A stretch of 64,000 bases of DNA from CAXBDP01 sp964598395 (GCA_964598395.1 CAZRBW010000004.1:42026-106025); one strand, 5' to 3'; positions 1 to 10,069 are shown, numbered from the stretch's first letter. Made by a program: numbers and translations. Notes: generated from the sequence alone by a model not told the origin.

Positions 1-1251
1 TTCCTCCCGCTGTTTTGCATGGCGGCGGCTTTGCCAAAGCATTCCAAATAGTATAAGCAATACCAAACTAGCCCCCAATCCTGCTTGCACTACTCTATTT
101 CGCTGGATAGTAAGTTCTTTTAATTCGCGATCTGCTTCTAATACAAGAATTTGATTTTCCTTTTTCTCATTCTCATACAGAGCCTCCATTTCAGCAATTT
201 TTTCAAGATTTTCTTCGCTTATAATTTCTTGATTTAGAATGTTAGATTCTTCTTTCAAGTCGTAGGCAAGCTGATAATTGCCTAAATTATAATTGGCCTT
301 TGCCTGGTTATTTAGAGCTTTTACTTCAAAATATTTATCTGACACTTCTCTACTCAGATCGAGCACTTTTTGCGAATAAGTGAACGTCTGCAAATCTTGG
401 CCGGAGTTTAGATATGAAACAGCCATATTGAAGTTGACTTCCAGTGCAAGCCGTGGGTTATCCAATTCCTCACTTATAGCAAGGGCTTTTAAAAGATAGG
501 TACGTGCTTGCTCATTGTAACCCTGATCTAAATAAATAGCGCCTACATTTATGGCATTATTGGCCATACCGAGGAGGTTTCCTCGTTGCTCGAATATCTC
601 GAAAGCAAGATTCAAATTCTCAGCAGCCTGCTCATATTTTCCTGCTGCGGTCAGAATAGACCCAAAATTTTGATATGCACTCGCCAACTCCATAGTGTCG
701 CCAGACAGTTTGCTATACTCCACGTATTTCTCCATCGCTGGAATGGCCTCCTCAATCCTGTCTTGATAATAATAAACCGAACCAATCATATTTTGCACAA
801 TTGCCATCCCTTTGTAGTCTTTGGTTTGGTCAAAAACTCGGGCAGCTTCCAATGAAAATTCAATGGTTTTGTCATAATTGCCAAGATTGCGATGTGCCAT
901 TCCAATATTTAATAGATTTTTGGCTAATGCATTCTCATTGTTCAATTCTCTATTAATTTCTGCAGCCTTTTGGTAATAAAATATTGCGCTATCAATGGCT
1001 GATTTTCTAAACTGCAAGCTGCCTAAAAAATTATACGCATCTGCTTTATGTTGCTCGCTACCTTCCTTTTCAGCCCTATCTCGCAGCTGGTACATTTCTG
1101 GCTCCAACTCTTGCCATTTGGCCGTCAAGTTTTCTCGCAAATAAATAACTAGCTCATCCATTGATTTTTCTTGAGAATGAGAAGCTAAAGGTGATACCAA
1201 AAAAATGGTAATCATAAATAGCAAATACTGTGGCAGAATATAGGATTTCAT
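1..1251 (-). CDS. TPR-repeat sensor protein, C-terminus cut by window edge
   Basis: This reading frame is open from an ATG at 1251 to position 1 (417 codons) without a stop, so the 3' part lies outside the window. It begins with a signal peptide (residues about 1-26, ending near SHSQ). About 320 residues of tandem tetratricopeptide repeats follow, then a charged coiled-coil-like stretch (EENLEKIAEMEALYENEKK) and a membrane segment (AGLGASLVLLILFGMLW), then a basic cytoplasmic edge (SRRHAKQREE). In Bacteroidota this layout is typical of TPR histidine kinases or TPR-LuxR regulators, in which a periplasmic repeat domain feeds a cytoplasmic output. The output domain is not visible, so kinase identity is inference. 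It lies 42 bp downstream of a four-gene signalling operon on the same strand. Confidence 0.75.
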   Translation of the reverse strand, partial: MKSYILPQYLLFMITIFLVSPLASHSQEKSMDELVIYLRENLTAKWQELEPEMYQLRDRAEKEGSEQHKADAYNFLGSLQFRKSAIDSAIFYYQKAAEINRELNNENALAKNLLNIGMAHRNLGNYDKTIEFSLEAARVFDQTKDYKGMAIVQNMIGSVYYYQDRIEEAIPAMEKYVEYSKLSGDTMELASAYQNFGSILTAAGKYEQAAENLNLAFEIFEQRGNLLGMANNAINVGAIYLDQGYNEQARTYLLKALAISEELDNPRLALEVNFNMAVSYLNSGQDLQTFTYSQKVLDLSREVSDKYFEVKALNNQAKANYNLGNYQLAYDLKEESNILNQEIISEENLEKIAEMEALYENEKKENQILVLEADRELKELTIQRNRVVQAGLGASLVLLILFGMLWQSRRHAKQREE

Positions 1252-1293
1252 CTCGGTTTGATTTTCAAGATTTTAGGTGTAGAGAACTATGGA

Positions 1294-2220
1294 CTAGTAA
1301 GTTAGAAAATTCTTTGCATCCAAAGCAGATTCCGCTGGGATTTCTTCCATCGGAACGTGACCGGCATTTTCGTAGATAATCAGTTTGGAGTTTCGAAGGA
1401 GCTTTTCGAATTCGAATGCATCTGTATAAGGAATCCATTGGTCGTACTTTCCCCACATTATCAAGGTGGGAATGCTCATATCAGCGAGGTTCTGGGCGGG
1501 AGGTAGGGGGTAATTCCTCCCGCTTTTCACAATAAATGCTTCTCGATTGCCCTCCCTTCTCAAGAGATAATAATATCTATTGATAAGCTCTTCGGTCATT
1601 TTACTTTTATCAAAATAGACTTGCTCCATATTCATTTTGAATAGGAAACGCGGAGTAAACTTTGACAGTACTTTTCCAAAGGTTTTGTTAGAAGCCAAAT
1701 CAAATATCCATGGTCTTCCTCCACTTTGCTTCGGGATGCCAGACGCATCGAGCAAAATCATTTTCTCTATTCTATCAGGATAATTCACTGCTGTATTCCA
1801 AGTAATAAGTCCACCAAGAGAATTGCCTGCCATGTAGCATGAAGTAATTTGAAGATGATCTAATAAGGCTACCACCAAGCGAGAATAGGCTTCAGGTGAA
1901 TAATCGTGATTGGGATGTGGTCCTGATAAACCAAAGCCTTGTAAATCCATTCGAATAATTGTGAAATCATTTTGCAGTTGTGCGGCCCAATCATCCCAAG
2001 TATGCAATGATGAAAAAGTGCCATGAATTAGAATAAGAGGAGGCCCATTGCCCTCCACGCTGTAGTGAACTTTCATCCCTTCCCAATCGAGCCATGCAGA
2101 ACTATGCGAAAAGTAGCTTTCTTGCAGCTTTTCAACTTTGATATCTGGCTTATAAAGCAGTATTGCTGCCAATACTAAAATTGACAGCAATACAATACTT
2201 GAAATCTTGATTACTTTCAT
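1294..2220 (-). CDS. membrane-anchored alpha/beta hydrolase
   Basis: The 308-residue protein has an N-terminal hydrophobic anchor (residues 5-23) followed by one alpha/beta-hydrolase fold. The oxyanion HG motif is at about 66-67, the nucleophile elbow GNSLGG puts the serine at 134, an acidic residue lies at D260 (GKYDQW), and the catalytic histidine is H288 (AGHVPMEE). The full triad is therefore present, and the protein is probably an active esterase or related hydrolase facing the periplasm. The substrate cannot be read from sequence. It is the last gene of a tight set: 6 bp after a lipoprotein gene, which in turn follows two kinase genes. It holds a head-to-head pair of the GCGGGAGG octamer. 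Confidence 0.85.
   Translation of the reverse strand: MKVIKISSIVLLSILVLAAILLYKPDIKVEKLQESYFSHSSAWLDWEGMKVHYSVEGNGPPLILIHGTFSSLHTWDDWAAQLQNDFTIIRMDLQGFGLSGPHPNHDYSPEAYSRLVVALLDHLQITSCYMAGNSLGGLITWNTAVNYPDRIEKMILLDASGIPKQSGGRPWIFDLASNKTFGKVLSKFTPRFLFKMNMEQVYFDKSKMTEELINRYYYLLRREGNREAFIVKSGRNYPLPPAQNLADMSIPTLIMWGKYDQWIPYTDAFEFEKLLRNSKLIIYENAGHVPMEEIPAESALDAKNFLTY
1496..1523. repeat. head-to-head pair of GCGGGAGG octamers
   Basis: A plus-strand copy at 1496-1503 faces a minus-strand copy at 1516-1523 across 12 bp, all within the hydrolase coding region, so the two can fold into an 8-bp stem-loop. Confidence 0.8.
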
Positions 2221-2226
2221 TTGCGG

Positions 2227-3036
2227 CTATTTGGCTCCCAAACTACTGAAATCTACAGGTGCGAAGTCGGTATAAACTGAGGCTGGCAATTCATCAAAAA
2301 TCATGATGTCAGTAAGTTGTCGCTCTCCTCTATTGCCAGAAAGCATAATGTCACCATGCATGGCCCAATCTGCCCAAGGCATCACAAAGCGAGGAATACT
2401 ATCAGTTGCATTTGGGAAATATGCCCATTGATTTACGAGCTTGCTTTCATCGCCGACCCAAACATGATATTTATTTTGAGGAGTGACACCCACGCCATCG
2501 AAAGTAAGGGTTAGTAATTCAGATTCTTCACCCAATTGAGTTGTGTCCTTACCAATATATTTTAGCGTAACGCCAGAATCTTTCAACTTGTAAGGCATCA
2601 GTAGCCAATAGGAGTCATTTACCCAAGCGCTATATGCGCTATTTATTATTTGCTGCAGTGTATCTGCATCGGTAATTTCTCTACCAGCCTTCATCACTCT
2701 GCCTGTCCTATCATTGATATTGACCAGCATAATTAATTCTTGCGAAGGTGTTTCAATACGAACATCACCTGTGGATTTGTTCCAGGTGTGCTGTCTAGAT
2801 CCAAAGAAATTCCAGTGAATATGTTGAGTCATATCCCAATTTTTTCGGCCACCTAGAGCCTCCATTACTTCATCGGCTATTTCAATAGCTTTTTCATCTG
2901 AGGCTGCCAGATTGAACCCTTCGGCGGGAGGATTGCCATAATCCTCTTCAACAGTTGTTGTTTCATTTTTTGGTGTATTGCAGCCAAATAGCATTGCAAA
3001 GCCAATAAGCACAGGCAAAATCCTTTTCATTATCAT
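2227..3036 (-). CDS. lipoprotein of unknown function
   Basis: The 269-residue protein starts with a lipoprotein signal peptide whose lipobox ends in LFGC, placing the lipidated cysteine at residue 19. An alternative start at Met3 would give the same mature product. The mature part is soluble and rich in aromatic residues (for example NWDMTQHIHWNFFGSRQ), with no membrane segment. I do not recognise a characterised family; its looks suggest a beta-rich, possibly ligand-binding lipoprotein. It sits 4 bp downstream of the REC-kinase gene and 6 bp upstream of the hydrolase gene, so it is very likely co-transcribed with them and may work with the signalling pair at the envelope. Confidence 0.8.
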   Translation of the reverse strand: MIMKRILPVLIGFAMLFGCNTPKNETTTVEEDYGNPPAEGFNLAASDEKAIEIADEVMEALGGRKNWDMTQHIHWNFFGSRQHTWNKSTGDVRIETPSQELIMLVNINDRTGRVMKAGREITDADTLQQIINSAYSAWVNDSYWLLMPYKLKDSGVTLKYIGKDTTQLGEESELLTLTFDGVGVTPQNKYHVWVGDESKLVNQWAYFPNATDSIPRFVMPWADWAMHGDIMLSGNRGERQLTDIMIFDELPASVYTDFAPVDFSSLGAK

Positions 3037-3040
3037 AATT

Positions 3041-4135
3041 TTAGTTGGTTGTTGGAATCCAAATATTTACTGATGTTCCATTTACTTCGTCACTTTCAAT
3101 TTTGAGCTTTCCTCCATGCATACTCAATATCTTGTTCACCAAGAACAAACCCAATCCTCTGCCTTGCTGTTCGTTGGTTGATCTATCAAACTGCATAAAA
3201 GGTTCTATTCTATCCAAAAACTCTTTTTTGATTCCATGTCCTTTATCTGAGAAATTAACTTCATAAAAGTCCTTTTTTAATTTGCTAGTAATAGAAATAT
3301 GGGAACCTTCTGCTGAAAATTTAATTGCATTGTTTAGAATTTCGGTGCAAATAAATACAAAATTTTCACGGGATATTTGCACGCTTCCCTCTTCAAGATT
3401 AAGACTAATGTCTTTGTTTCGAGAGAGATCGTTTCCCAAATCCTGTGCAACTTCCTTTATAATTAATTGAGCGTTTTCTATCCTCCCGCTTACAAAAGTC
3501 TTTATTGATTCAGCATCCTTTTCAATCTGATTTAGTTTGCTGTATAGTAAGTCTTGTTCAAGTGTATGTTGCAGTCTGATTGCCGATTGGTAAATGGCTT
3601 TTACCAAATCCTTATGCTCATATCGAGTGAGTTCATCGTAGTAGTCAAGAAGCATTTTACTACTCCCGACTATTCCATAAAGTGGCGTATTAAATTCATG
3701 ATTTGCAGTTCTATTTATTTGATCGCGTGTTTCGTTTGCTTTGAGGGTGATCATCTCTCGTATAGCAGTTTGCTTTTTCAATCTAATTTTTACTGCATCT
3801 AATAATTCTTTAAGATCGAAAGGCTTCGTGAGATAATCATCCGCACCAATAGACATTGCATCACGAAAATTCTTTTTTTCAACTTTGGCTGTGAGAAAAA
3901 TAAAGGGGGTGTTAGAGATTGAAACATGCTCTCGTACGCCATTTAGTACTTCAATACCATCCATTTCGGGCATCATAATGTCGCACACAATCAAATCTGG
4001 CTTAGTTTGTATGGCCTTCATAAGGCCATCAAGTCCATTAGTCGCCGTATTTGTGGAATAACCGTTTATTTCTAAAAACTCAGAGATATTTTCTCTTACG
4101 GTATTATCATCTTCAATAATGAGGATCTTGGACAT
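3041..4135 (-). CDS. response regulator-histidine kinase hybrid (REC-HisKA-HATPase)
   Basis: The 364-residue cytoplasmic protein has a receiver domain first (residues 1-120). Its acidic pocket is E8-D9-D10, the phospho-acceptor is D52 (CDIMMPEMDG), and the conserved lysine is K104 (LTKPF). A dimerisation/phosphoacceptor helix follows with the H-box histidine at H146 (NHEFNTPLYGI), then an ATPase domain ending with a GRGLGLFLV G-box. The order REC-HK is the reverse of the usual hybrid kinase. A receiver at the N-terminus suggests it is switched by phosphate from another kinase. The 1263-residue PAS kinase begins upstream and ends only 4 bp before this start, making it the obvious donor. No DNA-binding output is fused. 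Confidence 0.9.
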   Translation of the reverse strand: MSKILIIEDDNTVRENISEFLEINGYSTNTATNGLDGLMKAIQTKPDLIVCDIMMPEMDGIEVLNGVREHVSISNTPFIFLTAKVEKKNFRDAMSIGADDYLTKPFDLKELLDAVKIRLKKQTAIREMITLKANETRDQINRTANHEFNTPLYGIVGSSKMLLDYYDELTRYEHKDLVKAIYQSAIRLQHTLEQDLLYSKLNQIEKDAESIKTFVSGRIENAQLIIKEVAQDLGNDLSRNKDISLNLEEGSVQISRENFVFICTEILNNAIKFSAEGSHISITSKLKKDFYEVNFSDKGHGIKKEFLDRIEPFMQFDRSTNEQQGRGLGLFLVNKILSMHGGKLKIESDEVNGTSVNIWIPTTN

Positions 4136-4139
4136 TGAA

Positions 4140-7100
4140 TTATTTGCGGTTTGGTATTTCTATGGTAAATATAGTGCCTTCTCCCAACACGCTATCAACA
4201 AAGATTTTCCCTTTGTGAAGATCCACTAATTGCTTGACAATCACAAGTCCTAGACCTGTGCCTTGAATATTCGTAACATTTCGAGCTCTAAAAAACGACT
4301 TATACAATTGACTAAGTTCATCTGAAGGAATGCCAATACCAAAATCTTGTACTTTGATAATTAGATTGTCATCATCTACTTGAATTTCCAATCTTGGGGC
4401 AGGTTTATTCTTTGAATATTTGAGTGCATTGGAAATTAAGTTTGAAATTACAGGATTCATCAACTCAGGATCTATCCAGAAGGTTTTGCGAGATCCTTCG
4501 ATACTAAACTCTACCTTTCTTTCAGCTTCTTGATTTTCGTATAATTCTAATACTTGATGACACATTTCTTTAATATTCACATCCTCAGGCTCAAACGGCG
4601 TTTTACCCGCCTCCGCTTTACCTAAAATCAAGATGTCGTTCATTAGAGAAGTAAGCCGCTTCGTTTCTTTAATGATTTTTTCATAGTGTCTCATCAGTTT
4701 TTCTCGAACCGCCAACTCCGTATTTTCAGAGTAAATACTCAACAATTCTATACTTGATCTGATGGCAGTAAGAGGTGTTCTGAACTCATGAGATGCCATT
4801 GTAACGAATCGGGATTTGAGTTCATTAAGCTCTTTTTCCTTATCCAATGCCTTCTTCATTTCCTTCTCTGCTTCTACATAGCTCATTACGTTTCTACTTA
4901 CTGTTTGAATACCAACGAGCTCCATTTCCAGGTTAAACACAGGCTTCGATACAGTTTCGAACCATAAGGATTGGCCAGTTTTAGTTCTGAATTTGAGTCG
5001 TTGGGAAATCATTTCCTTTTGAAGCAGAAATGCAGGATCAATAGCGTCTAGGTATTTTTTTTCATCTTTTCCTGCGAGTAATCCAAATGGCATTTTCCCT
5101 TGCCATTCTGATGGCTCAAAACCTAGCAATTCGACCATTGATGGAGAAATGTATGTAAATTCCCCCTCAGGATTGTGAATACATACCATATCCGAGATAT
5201 TCTCAGATATCATTCTGTACTTTTCTTCACTTTCTCGTAGTAGCGATTCGGCCTTTTTACGATCTGAAATGTCGTAGAAAACCATAATATGACATGGTTT
5301 CCCTTCGTATTGGATAGGCCGCACGAATACACTCACCCAACGAATATTGCCAAGCTTATCTACGGTTTGATATTCTACTCCATTCAGCGATCCGCCATCG
5401 GCAATAAGCTCCTTATGCTCTCGCAATTCCTTTTTGTATTTGAAGAATTTAAGAAGAGACTTGCCAAAAAGCTCTTTTTGATTTTTGTATTGGTAATGAC
5501 CAATCAAGGCTTGGTTCACGTAAACGATCTGGTTTTCGCTACTCTCAGTAATCATTACTGGTATAGGCAATGTTTCAGCTATTGTTCGGAACCTATTTTC
5601 ACTTTCCTCTAGGTCTTGTCTAATTTTGATTCTGTCGGTAATATCTCTTGCCGAAACCTGAATCTGAATTACCTCCCCCAGTTTGTTGCTTACAGGGTGT
5701 AGCAGTGTTTCATACCAAAGAGTATCCTTGCCTTTTTTGATAAACTTAACTTCAGCTAGCGATTTGATATTTGCTCTAATTGCATTTTCAAATTCCAGTT
5801 TAAAGGATTCCATCGAATCCTTTTGAACCAAGTCGAAAATGGTTTTTTCCTTCAACTCTATTGAAGAAAAACCTAAGTTCTTGATCGAGGGAGACACATA
5901 TAAGAACTGTCCTTTAATATCGAGAAGGAGTAAAATGTCATTCAAATTTTCTGATAAAAATCTAAACTTCTTTTCACTCTCAATGAGTTTTTGATTAGCC
6001 TGAAGTTTATCATGAATATCTACTATTGATCCAAAATAGCTTTGCTCACCATCCTCATTTGATTGCTGTAAAAATAGCTCTACCCATCGGAAATTATTGG
6101 TTTTATGCTTTAATCGAAGTTCGCAATTTATAGCTTCGGCCCCTTTCTTTTGTGTATTATTCCAAAGCTCCAAAGCAATATCAAGATCCTCTTCGTACAC
6201 AAAATCGAAGAAGTTTTTACCTCCCGCTGTTTCGCTTTTGTATCCGGTCAGGTTCTTCCAAGCTGGATTGGTAAAGATTATTTTTCCTTTATCATCAAAT
6301 TTAATAATTGCTTCAGAAAGAGATGTTACTACTTTTCTGTATTCCTTTTCTTGCTCAATTAGCGCAAGTTCAGCACGTTTCATTGCCGTAATGTCAGCAA
6401 CAGTACCGTCAATTCTATGTACTTCTTTTGAGTTTAGATGGGATATTCGGCTTCGTACTCTAATCCATCTCACATCGCCGTTTTTTCTCACAATTCTATA
6501 AACAACTTCACTTGCAGGTGTGCCTTTCACTGTATTTTCAGAGGCCGCTTTAGCTATATTTCTGTCATCTGGATGCGCAATTTGATACCACAAACCTGGG
6601 TTTTCATTGAAGTCTTTTTCCTTGTATCCAAAAATCTTTTCGAGTGAATTTCCAAAAAATGTGCTTTCCTTTTTGATCACATTATATGACCAAACAACAT
6701 CATCAATCGAGCTAAGAACTTCATCTCGTTTCTTTTCACTTTCTTGCAATGCGAGTTGGGCGTAGCGCTGCTCCGAAATATCCTTAATGCTACCATAAGC
6801 ACCTTTTGGAGCTCTGCTTTCATCATCTATTTCAGGTCTTATAAATAGCTCAACCCAAATTACCTTTCCCTCCCTTGTCACCATCCGTACTTGCTGGAAT
6901 TCCATTTTACGAACACCAGAAATGATCTCCTTCACTATGCCAGATTTGTTCTCAGCTTCCGTCGGGTGGAAATAGCTCACCAAATCTTCACCTATGGAAT
7001 TTTCCTCATTATAGCCCATCAATTGTTTCCAAAAGGGATTGAGTAGCGTAAATCTTCCGTAAATATCTGTTTTGAAAATTACTTCTTGTAAACTGTTTAT

Positions 7101-7931
7101 CAGGTTGCTATATTCTTTTTCCTTTGCTGCTACAATTTGCTCTGCAAGTTTTTTCTCAGTAATGTCCCTATTAAAACCAATAAAGCGATATGGATTATTT
7201 TCTTTATTGAAAAGGACCTCACCCCTGCCATGTATCCACTTATAGCTTCCGTCTTTTTGTCTCAAGCGAAATTCCACATCATACTCGAGGATTTCCCTTG
7301 TGATATAAGCATTGATTGTGCGGATTACTCTAAAATAATCTTCTGGGTGCAACTGATCATAAAAGCTTTGTAAAGTTGCAGGAAGATCGTTTGGACTGTA
7401 ACCCAGCATTTCGAACCACTGGGAAGAATAAAAAGCTTCATTGGTTTCGAGGTTCCAATCCCATAGACCATTTCTTGTGCCTTTAATTGCCAATTCATAT
7501 TGGCGATTTTTGCGCTCAAGGCTTTCCATCAAGTCCTTTTCGATTTGATTCGGTTGAGCAAACAATATCAAAGAAAGCGGGAGGGTATTGGCCTCAGCTT
7601 GGAAATAAGGAATTAGGGTAATCTTGCAAGTAATATTGCGTCCTTCTACATTTTTAATTTCGACCAACATTTCGAAGCTACTTCGTGATTGCAACTTCTC
7701 CAAGATTTGATTACTACTAATCGCACCAAACAAATCACGTAGAAAATCATCTTCGCAAATTTTACTGTTGTGAAGACCAGTAAGTTCTCGAAAAGCTGCG
7801 TTCGCAAAATGAACTGTGCCATTTTCCATTACTATTAAAGCACCTTGCTGAAGTTTATCCAAACTATTTAGGGCAGATTGCTCCAGTCCATTCTCGGATT
7901 TTTGACTTATTTCATTTTTCGAATTGTCCAT
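4140..7931 (-). CDS. cytoplasmic multi-PAS sensor histidine kinase
   Basis: The 1263-residue protein has no signal peptide or membrane segment, so it should sense from the cytoplasm. I count eight PAS-like modules before the kinase core, recognisable from recurring cores such as FANAAFRELTG, FYSSQWFEMLGY, LLNPFWKQLMGY, FFGNSLEKIFGY, FTNPAWKNLTGY, YVSPSIKNLGF, YVNQALIGHYQY and YISPSMVELLGF, several ending in the PAC signature (SVKDI/VSRDI-like). The phosphoacceptor is H1048 in ASHEFRTPLTA. The ATPase domain shows NLISNALKYS, DFGIGI and GTGLGL. Eight PAS modules is an unusually large sensor. It is the first gene of the set with the REC-kinase, lipoprotein and hydrolase. The ligands cannot be inferred. 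Confidence 0.92.
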   Translation of the reverse strand: MDNSKNEISQKSENGLEQSALNSLDKLQQGALIVMENGTVHFANAAFRELTGLHNSKICEDDFLRDLFGAISSNQILEKLQSRSSFEMLVEIKNVEGRNITCKITLIPYFQAEANTLPLSLILFAQPNQIEKDLMESLERKNRQYELAIKGTRNGLWDWNLETNEAFYSSQWFEMLGYSPNDLPATLQSFYDQLHPEDYFRVIRTINAYITREILEYDVEFRLRQKDGSYKWIHGRGEVLFNKENNPYRFIGFNRDITEKKLAEQIVAAKEKEYSNLINSLQEVIFKTDIYGRFTLLNPFWKQLMGYNEENSIGEDLVSYFHPTEAENKSGIVKEIISGVRKMEFQQVRMVTREGKVIWVELFIRPEIDDESRAPKGAYGSIKDISEQRYAQLALQESEKKRDEVLSSIDDVVWSYNVIKKESTFFGNSLEKIFGYKEKDFNENPGLWYQIAHPDDRNIAKAASENTVKGTPASEVVYRIVRKNGDVRWIRVRSRISHLNSKEVHRIDGTVADITAMKRAELALIEQEKEYRKVVTSLSEAIIKFDDKGKIIFTNPAWKNLTGYKSETAGGKNFFDFVYEEDLDIALELWNNTQKKGAEAINCELRLKHKTNNFRWVELFLQQSNEDGEQSYFGSIVDIHDKLQANQKLIESEKKFRFLSENLNDILLLLDIKGQFLYVSPSIKNLGFSSIELKEKTIFDLVQKDSMESFKLEFENAIRANIKSLAEVKFIKKGKDTLWYETLLHPVSNKLGEVIQIQVSARDITDRIKIRQDLEESENRFRTIAETLPIPVMITESSENQIVYVNQALIGHYQYKNQKELFGKSLLKFFKYKKELREHKELIADGGSLNGVEYQTVDKLGNIRWVSVFVRPIQYEGKPCHIMVFYDISDRKKAESLLRESEEKYRMISENISDMVCIHNPEGEFTYISPSMVELLGFEPSEWQGKMPFGLLAGKDEKKYLDAIDPAFLLQKEMISQRLKFRTKTGQSLWFETVSKPVFNLEMELVGIQTVSRNVMSYVEAEKEMKKALDKEKELNELKSRFVTMASHEFRTPLTAIRSSIELLSIYSENTELAVREKLMRHYEKIIKETKRLTSLMNDILILGKAEAGKTPFEPEDVNIKEMCHQVLELYENQEAERKVEFSIEGSRKTFWIDPELMNPVISNLISNALKYSKNKPAPRLEIQVDDDNLIIKVQDFGIGIPSDELSQLYKSFFRARNVTNIQGTGLGLVIVKQLVDLHKGKIFVDSVLGEGTIFTIEIPNRK

Positions 7932-7975
7932 TTCCTATAATTCAGATTGAAAAGATAAGAAATAATCGGAATATA

Positions 7976-10069
7976 CTAGCTTACTCGACTCCAATTCACT
8001 TCTGAATTTTTTTGCCTTTCTATTTGATCAAGTATTCCTCTATGTTGAGGTAATTCTAATTGTGGGTCATTTTGAAGCACTTCTAAAGCAGTGGCTCTGG
8101 CTTCTTGTAATATTTTACCGTCTTTAGACAAATCTGCAACAAGTAAATCAAGTATGCCACTTTGCTGTGTTCCTTGAATATCACCTGGACCACGAAGCTC
8201 TAAATCCTTCTCAGCAATCTCAAAGCCATTATTAGTTCTCACCATCGTTTCGAGCCTTACTTTCGCCTCCTTGCTCAACTTCACACTCGACATCAGTATG
8301 CAGTAAGATTGTGAGGCACCTCTACCGACTCTCCCTCTAAGCTGATGCAATTGAGCTAAGCCAAATCGCTCGGCATTTTCTATCACCATCACGGATGCAT
8401 TCGGCACATTTACCCCAACTTCAATTACCGTAGTAGCTACCATAATTTTGGTTTCGCCACGGACAAATCTATCCATTTCAAAATCCTTATCTTCTGCTCG
8501 CATTCGGCCATGCAATATACCAACAGGCACTCCAGGAAATGCTCTCTCCACAGACTCAAATCCATCCATTAAATCCTTCAAATCCAGTTTTTCAGATTCC
8601 TCGATAAGTGGATATACAATGTAAACCTGTCTACCTTCATTTATTTGCTGGCGGATAAAACCAAAGACATTTAGTCTATGGCTGTCAAATCTATGGGTGG
8701 TAATAATGGGTTTACGACCTTTGGGCAGCTCATCAATAACAGAAACCTCCAAATCTCCATAAAGAGTCATTGCCAAGGTTCGTGGAATTGGAGTGGCAGT
8801 CATTACTAGAATATGAGGCGGAGTGTTTTTATTCTTCTCCCAAAGTCGAGCCCTTTGCGCCACACCAAATCTATGTTGCTCGTCGATTACAGCAATTCCC
8901 ATTTTATTGAAAACTACCTTCTCTTCAATAATAGCGTGGGTGCCAACCAAAATATGAAGCTCACCGCTGTGGAGTTCATCAAATATTTTTCTTCTGTTTT
9001 TGCCTTTCACTGAACCAGTGAGCAAAGCGATTTTTACTCCTATCAAATCTGCAAATTCACTCAAACCAATGTAATGTTGATTGGCCAATATTTCTGTTGG
9101 AGCCATTAAGCAGGCTTGAGTGCCATTGCTTATAGCTATGAGCATAGAGAGAAATGCCACAATAGTTTTTCCGCTACCAACATCTCCTTGCAAGAGTCTA
9201 TTCATTTGCTCACCACTTTTCATATCGGAGTGGATTTCCCTTACCACCCGCTTTTGAGCTTCTGTGAGTTCAAATGGCAGGTGCTCCTGGTAGAAATTCT
9301 TGAGCAAGCCAACATCTAAAAATACTTGTCCTTTCAATTTCTCCAGCCTACCTAATTTCATTTTCAATATTCGTAACTGTATGTAAAACAGTTCTTCGAA
9401 AACAAGCCTGGCCTTGGCTTTTTGCAGCATTTCGGCTGAAGATGGAAAATGGTAATGACGAATTGCCCTTGCCTTTTCTATGAGCTTAAATTTCTCTGTG
9501 ATATACTCAGGCAGTGTTTCTCTAATTTGCGGGAGGGCGACTCTCAACAAGTCCTTGATGATTTTTGAAAGTGCTCGACTGTCTAAAAACCTGCTTTTTA
9601 GCTTTTCGGTGGTGGAGTATACTGGTTGTAAGTAGGCTTGTTTTTGATTGCTTTCAGTAAGCAATTCCATTTCTGGGTGGGCAATGCTGTAGCTAGTGCC
9701 ATATTTTGCTGGTTTGCCAAAAACAATGTAGGCAGCACCGGGTTTTACCACCCGCAAAATAGCTTGCTGCCCTTTGAACCATACTAATTCCAACCGGCCT
9801 GTTCCATCTTGGAAAATGGCTGTCAATCGCTTTTTCTTACCTTCTCCTTGCCAACCAATCGCAAATATTTTCCCTTTGATCTGCACAAAGGGCATTTGCT
9901 CATTTACCTCAGAAATTGTGTGAAATTGAGTGCGATCCTCATGTCTGAAAGGATAATGCTGTATGAGGTCGCCGCAAGTAAAAATGGAAAGTTCCTTATT
10001 AATTAAGGCTGCTTTTTGAGGGCCTACTCCCTTCAGATATTCTATTTTGGTATCGAAAAACCCAGCCAT
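7976..10069 (-). CDS. recG: ATP-dependent DNA helicase RecG
   Basis: At 697 residues this is a full-length RecG, the branch-migration helicase that regresses stalled forks and processes Holliday junctions. An N-terminal wedge/OB domain (about 50-150) precedes the helicase core. Visible motifs are Walker A LLQGDVGSGKT near residue 300, the DEAD-like box IDEQHRFG near 397, MTATPIPRTLAMT, VATTVIEVGVNVPNA, and the QLRGRVGRG motif VI. A C-terminal ELRGPGDIQGTQQSG segment completes the family signature. The start codon overlaps the stop of gldD by one base, so it is the last gene of the mutY-ssb-gldE-gldD-recG unit. That set pairs DNA repair with gliding genes. Confidence 0.97.
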   Translation of the reverse strand: MAGFFDTKIEYLKGVGPQKAALINKELSIFTCGDLIQHYPFRHEDRTQFHTISEVNEQMPFVQIKGKIFAIGWQGEGKKKRLTAIFQDGTGRLELVWFKGQQAILRVVKPGAAYIVFGKPAKYGTSYSIAHPEMELLTESNQKQAYLQPVYSTTEKLKSRFLDSRALSKIIKDLLRVALPQIRETLPEYITEKFKLIEKARAIRHYHFPSSAEMLQKAKARLVFEELFYIQLRILKMKLGRLEKLKGQVFLDVGLLKNFYQEHLPFELTEAQKRVVREIHSDMKSGEQMNRLLQGDVGSGKTIVAFLSMLIAISNGTQACLMAPTEILANQHYIGLSEFADLIGVKIALLTGSVKGKNRRKIFDELHSGELHILVGTHAIIEEKVVFNKMGIAVIDEQHRFGVAQRARLWEKNKNTPPHILVMTATPIPRTLAMTLYGDLEVSVIDELPKGRKPIITTHRFDSHRLNVFGFIRQQINEGRQVYIVYPLIEESEKLDLKDLMDGFESVERAFPGVPVGILHGRMRAEDKDFEMDRFVRGETKIMVATTVIEVGVNVPNASVMVIENAERFGLAQLHQLRGRVGRGASQSYCILMSSVKLSKEAKVRLETMVRTNNGFEIAEKDLELRGPGDIQGTQQSGILDLLVADLSKDGKILQEARATALEVLQNDPQLELPQHRGILDQIERQKNSEVNWSRVS

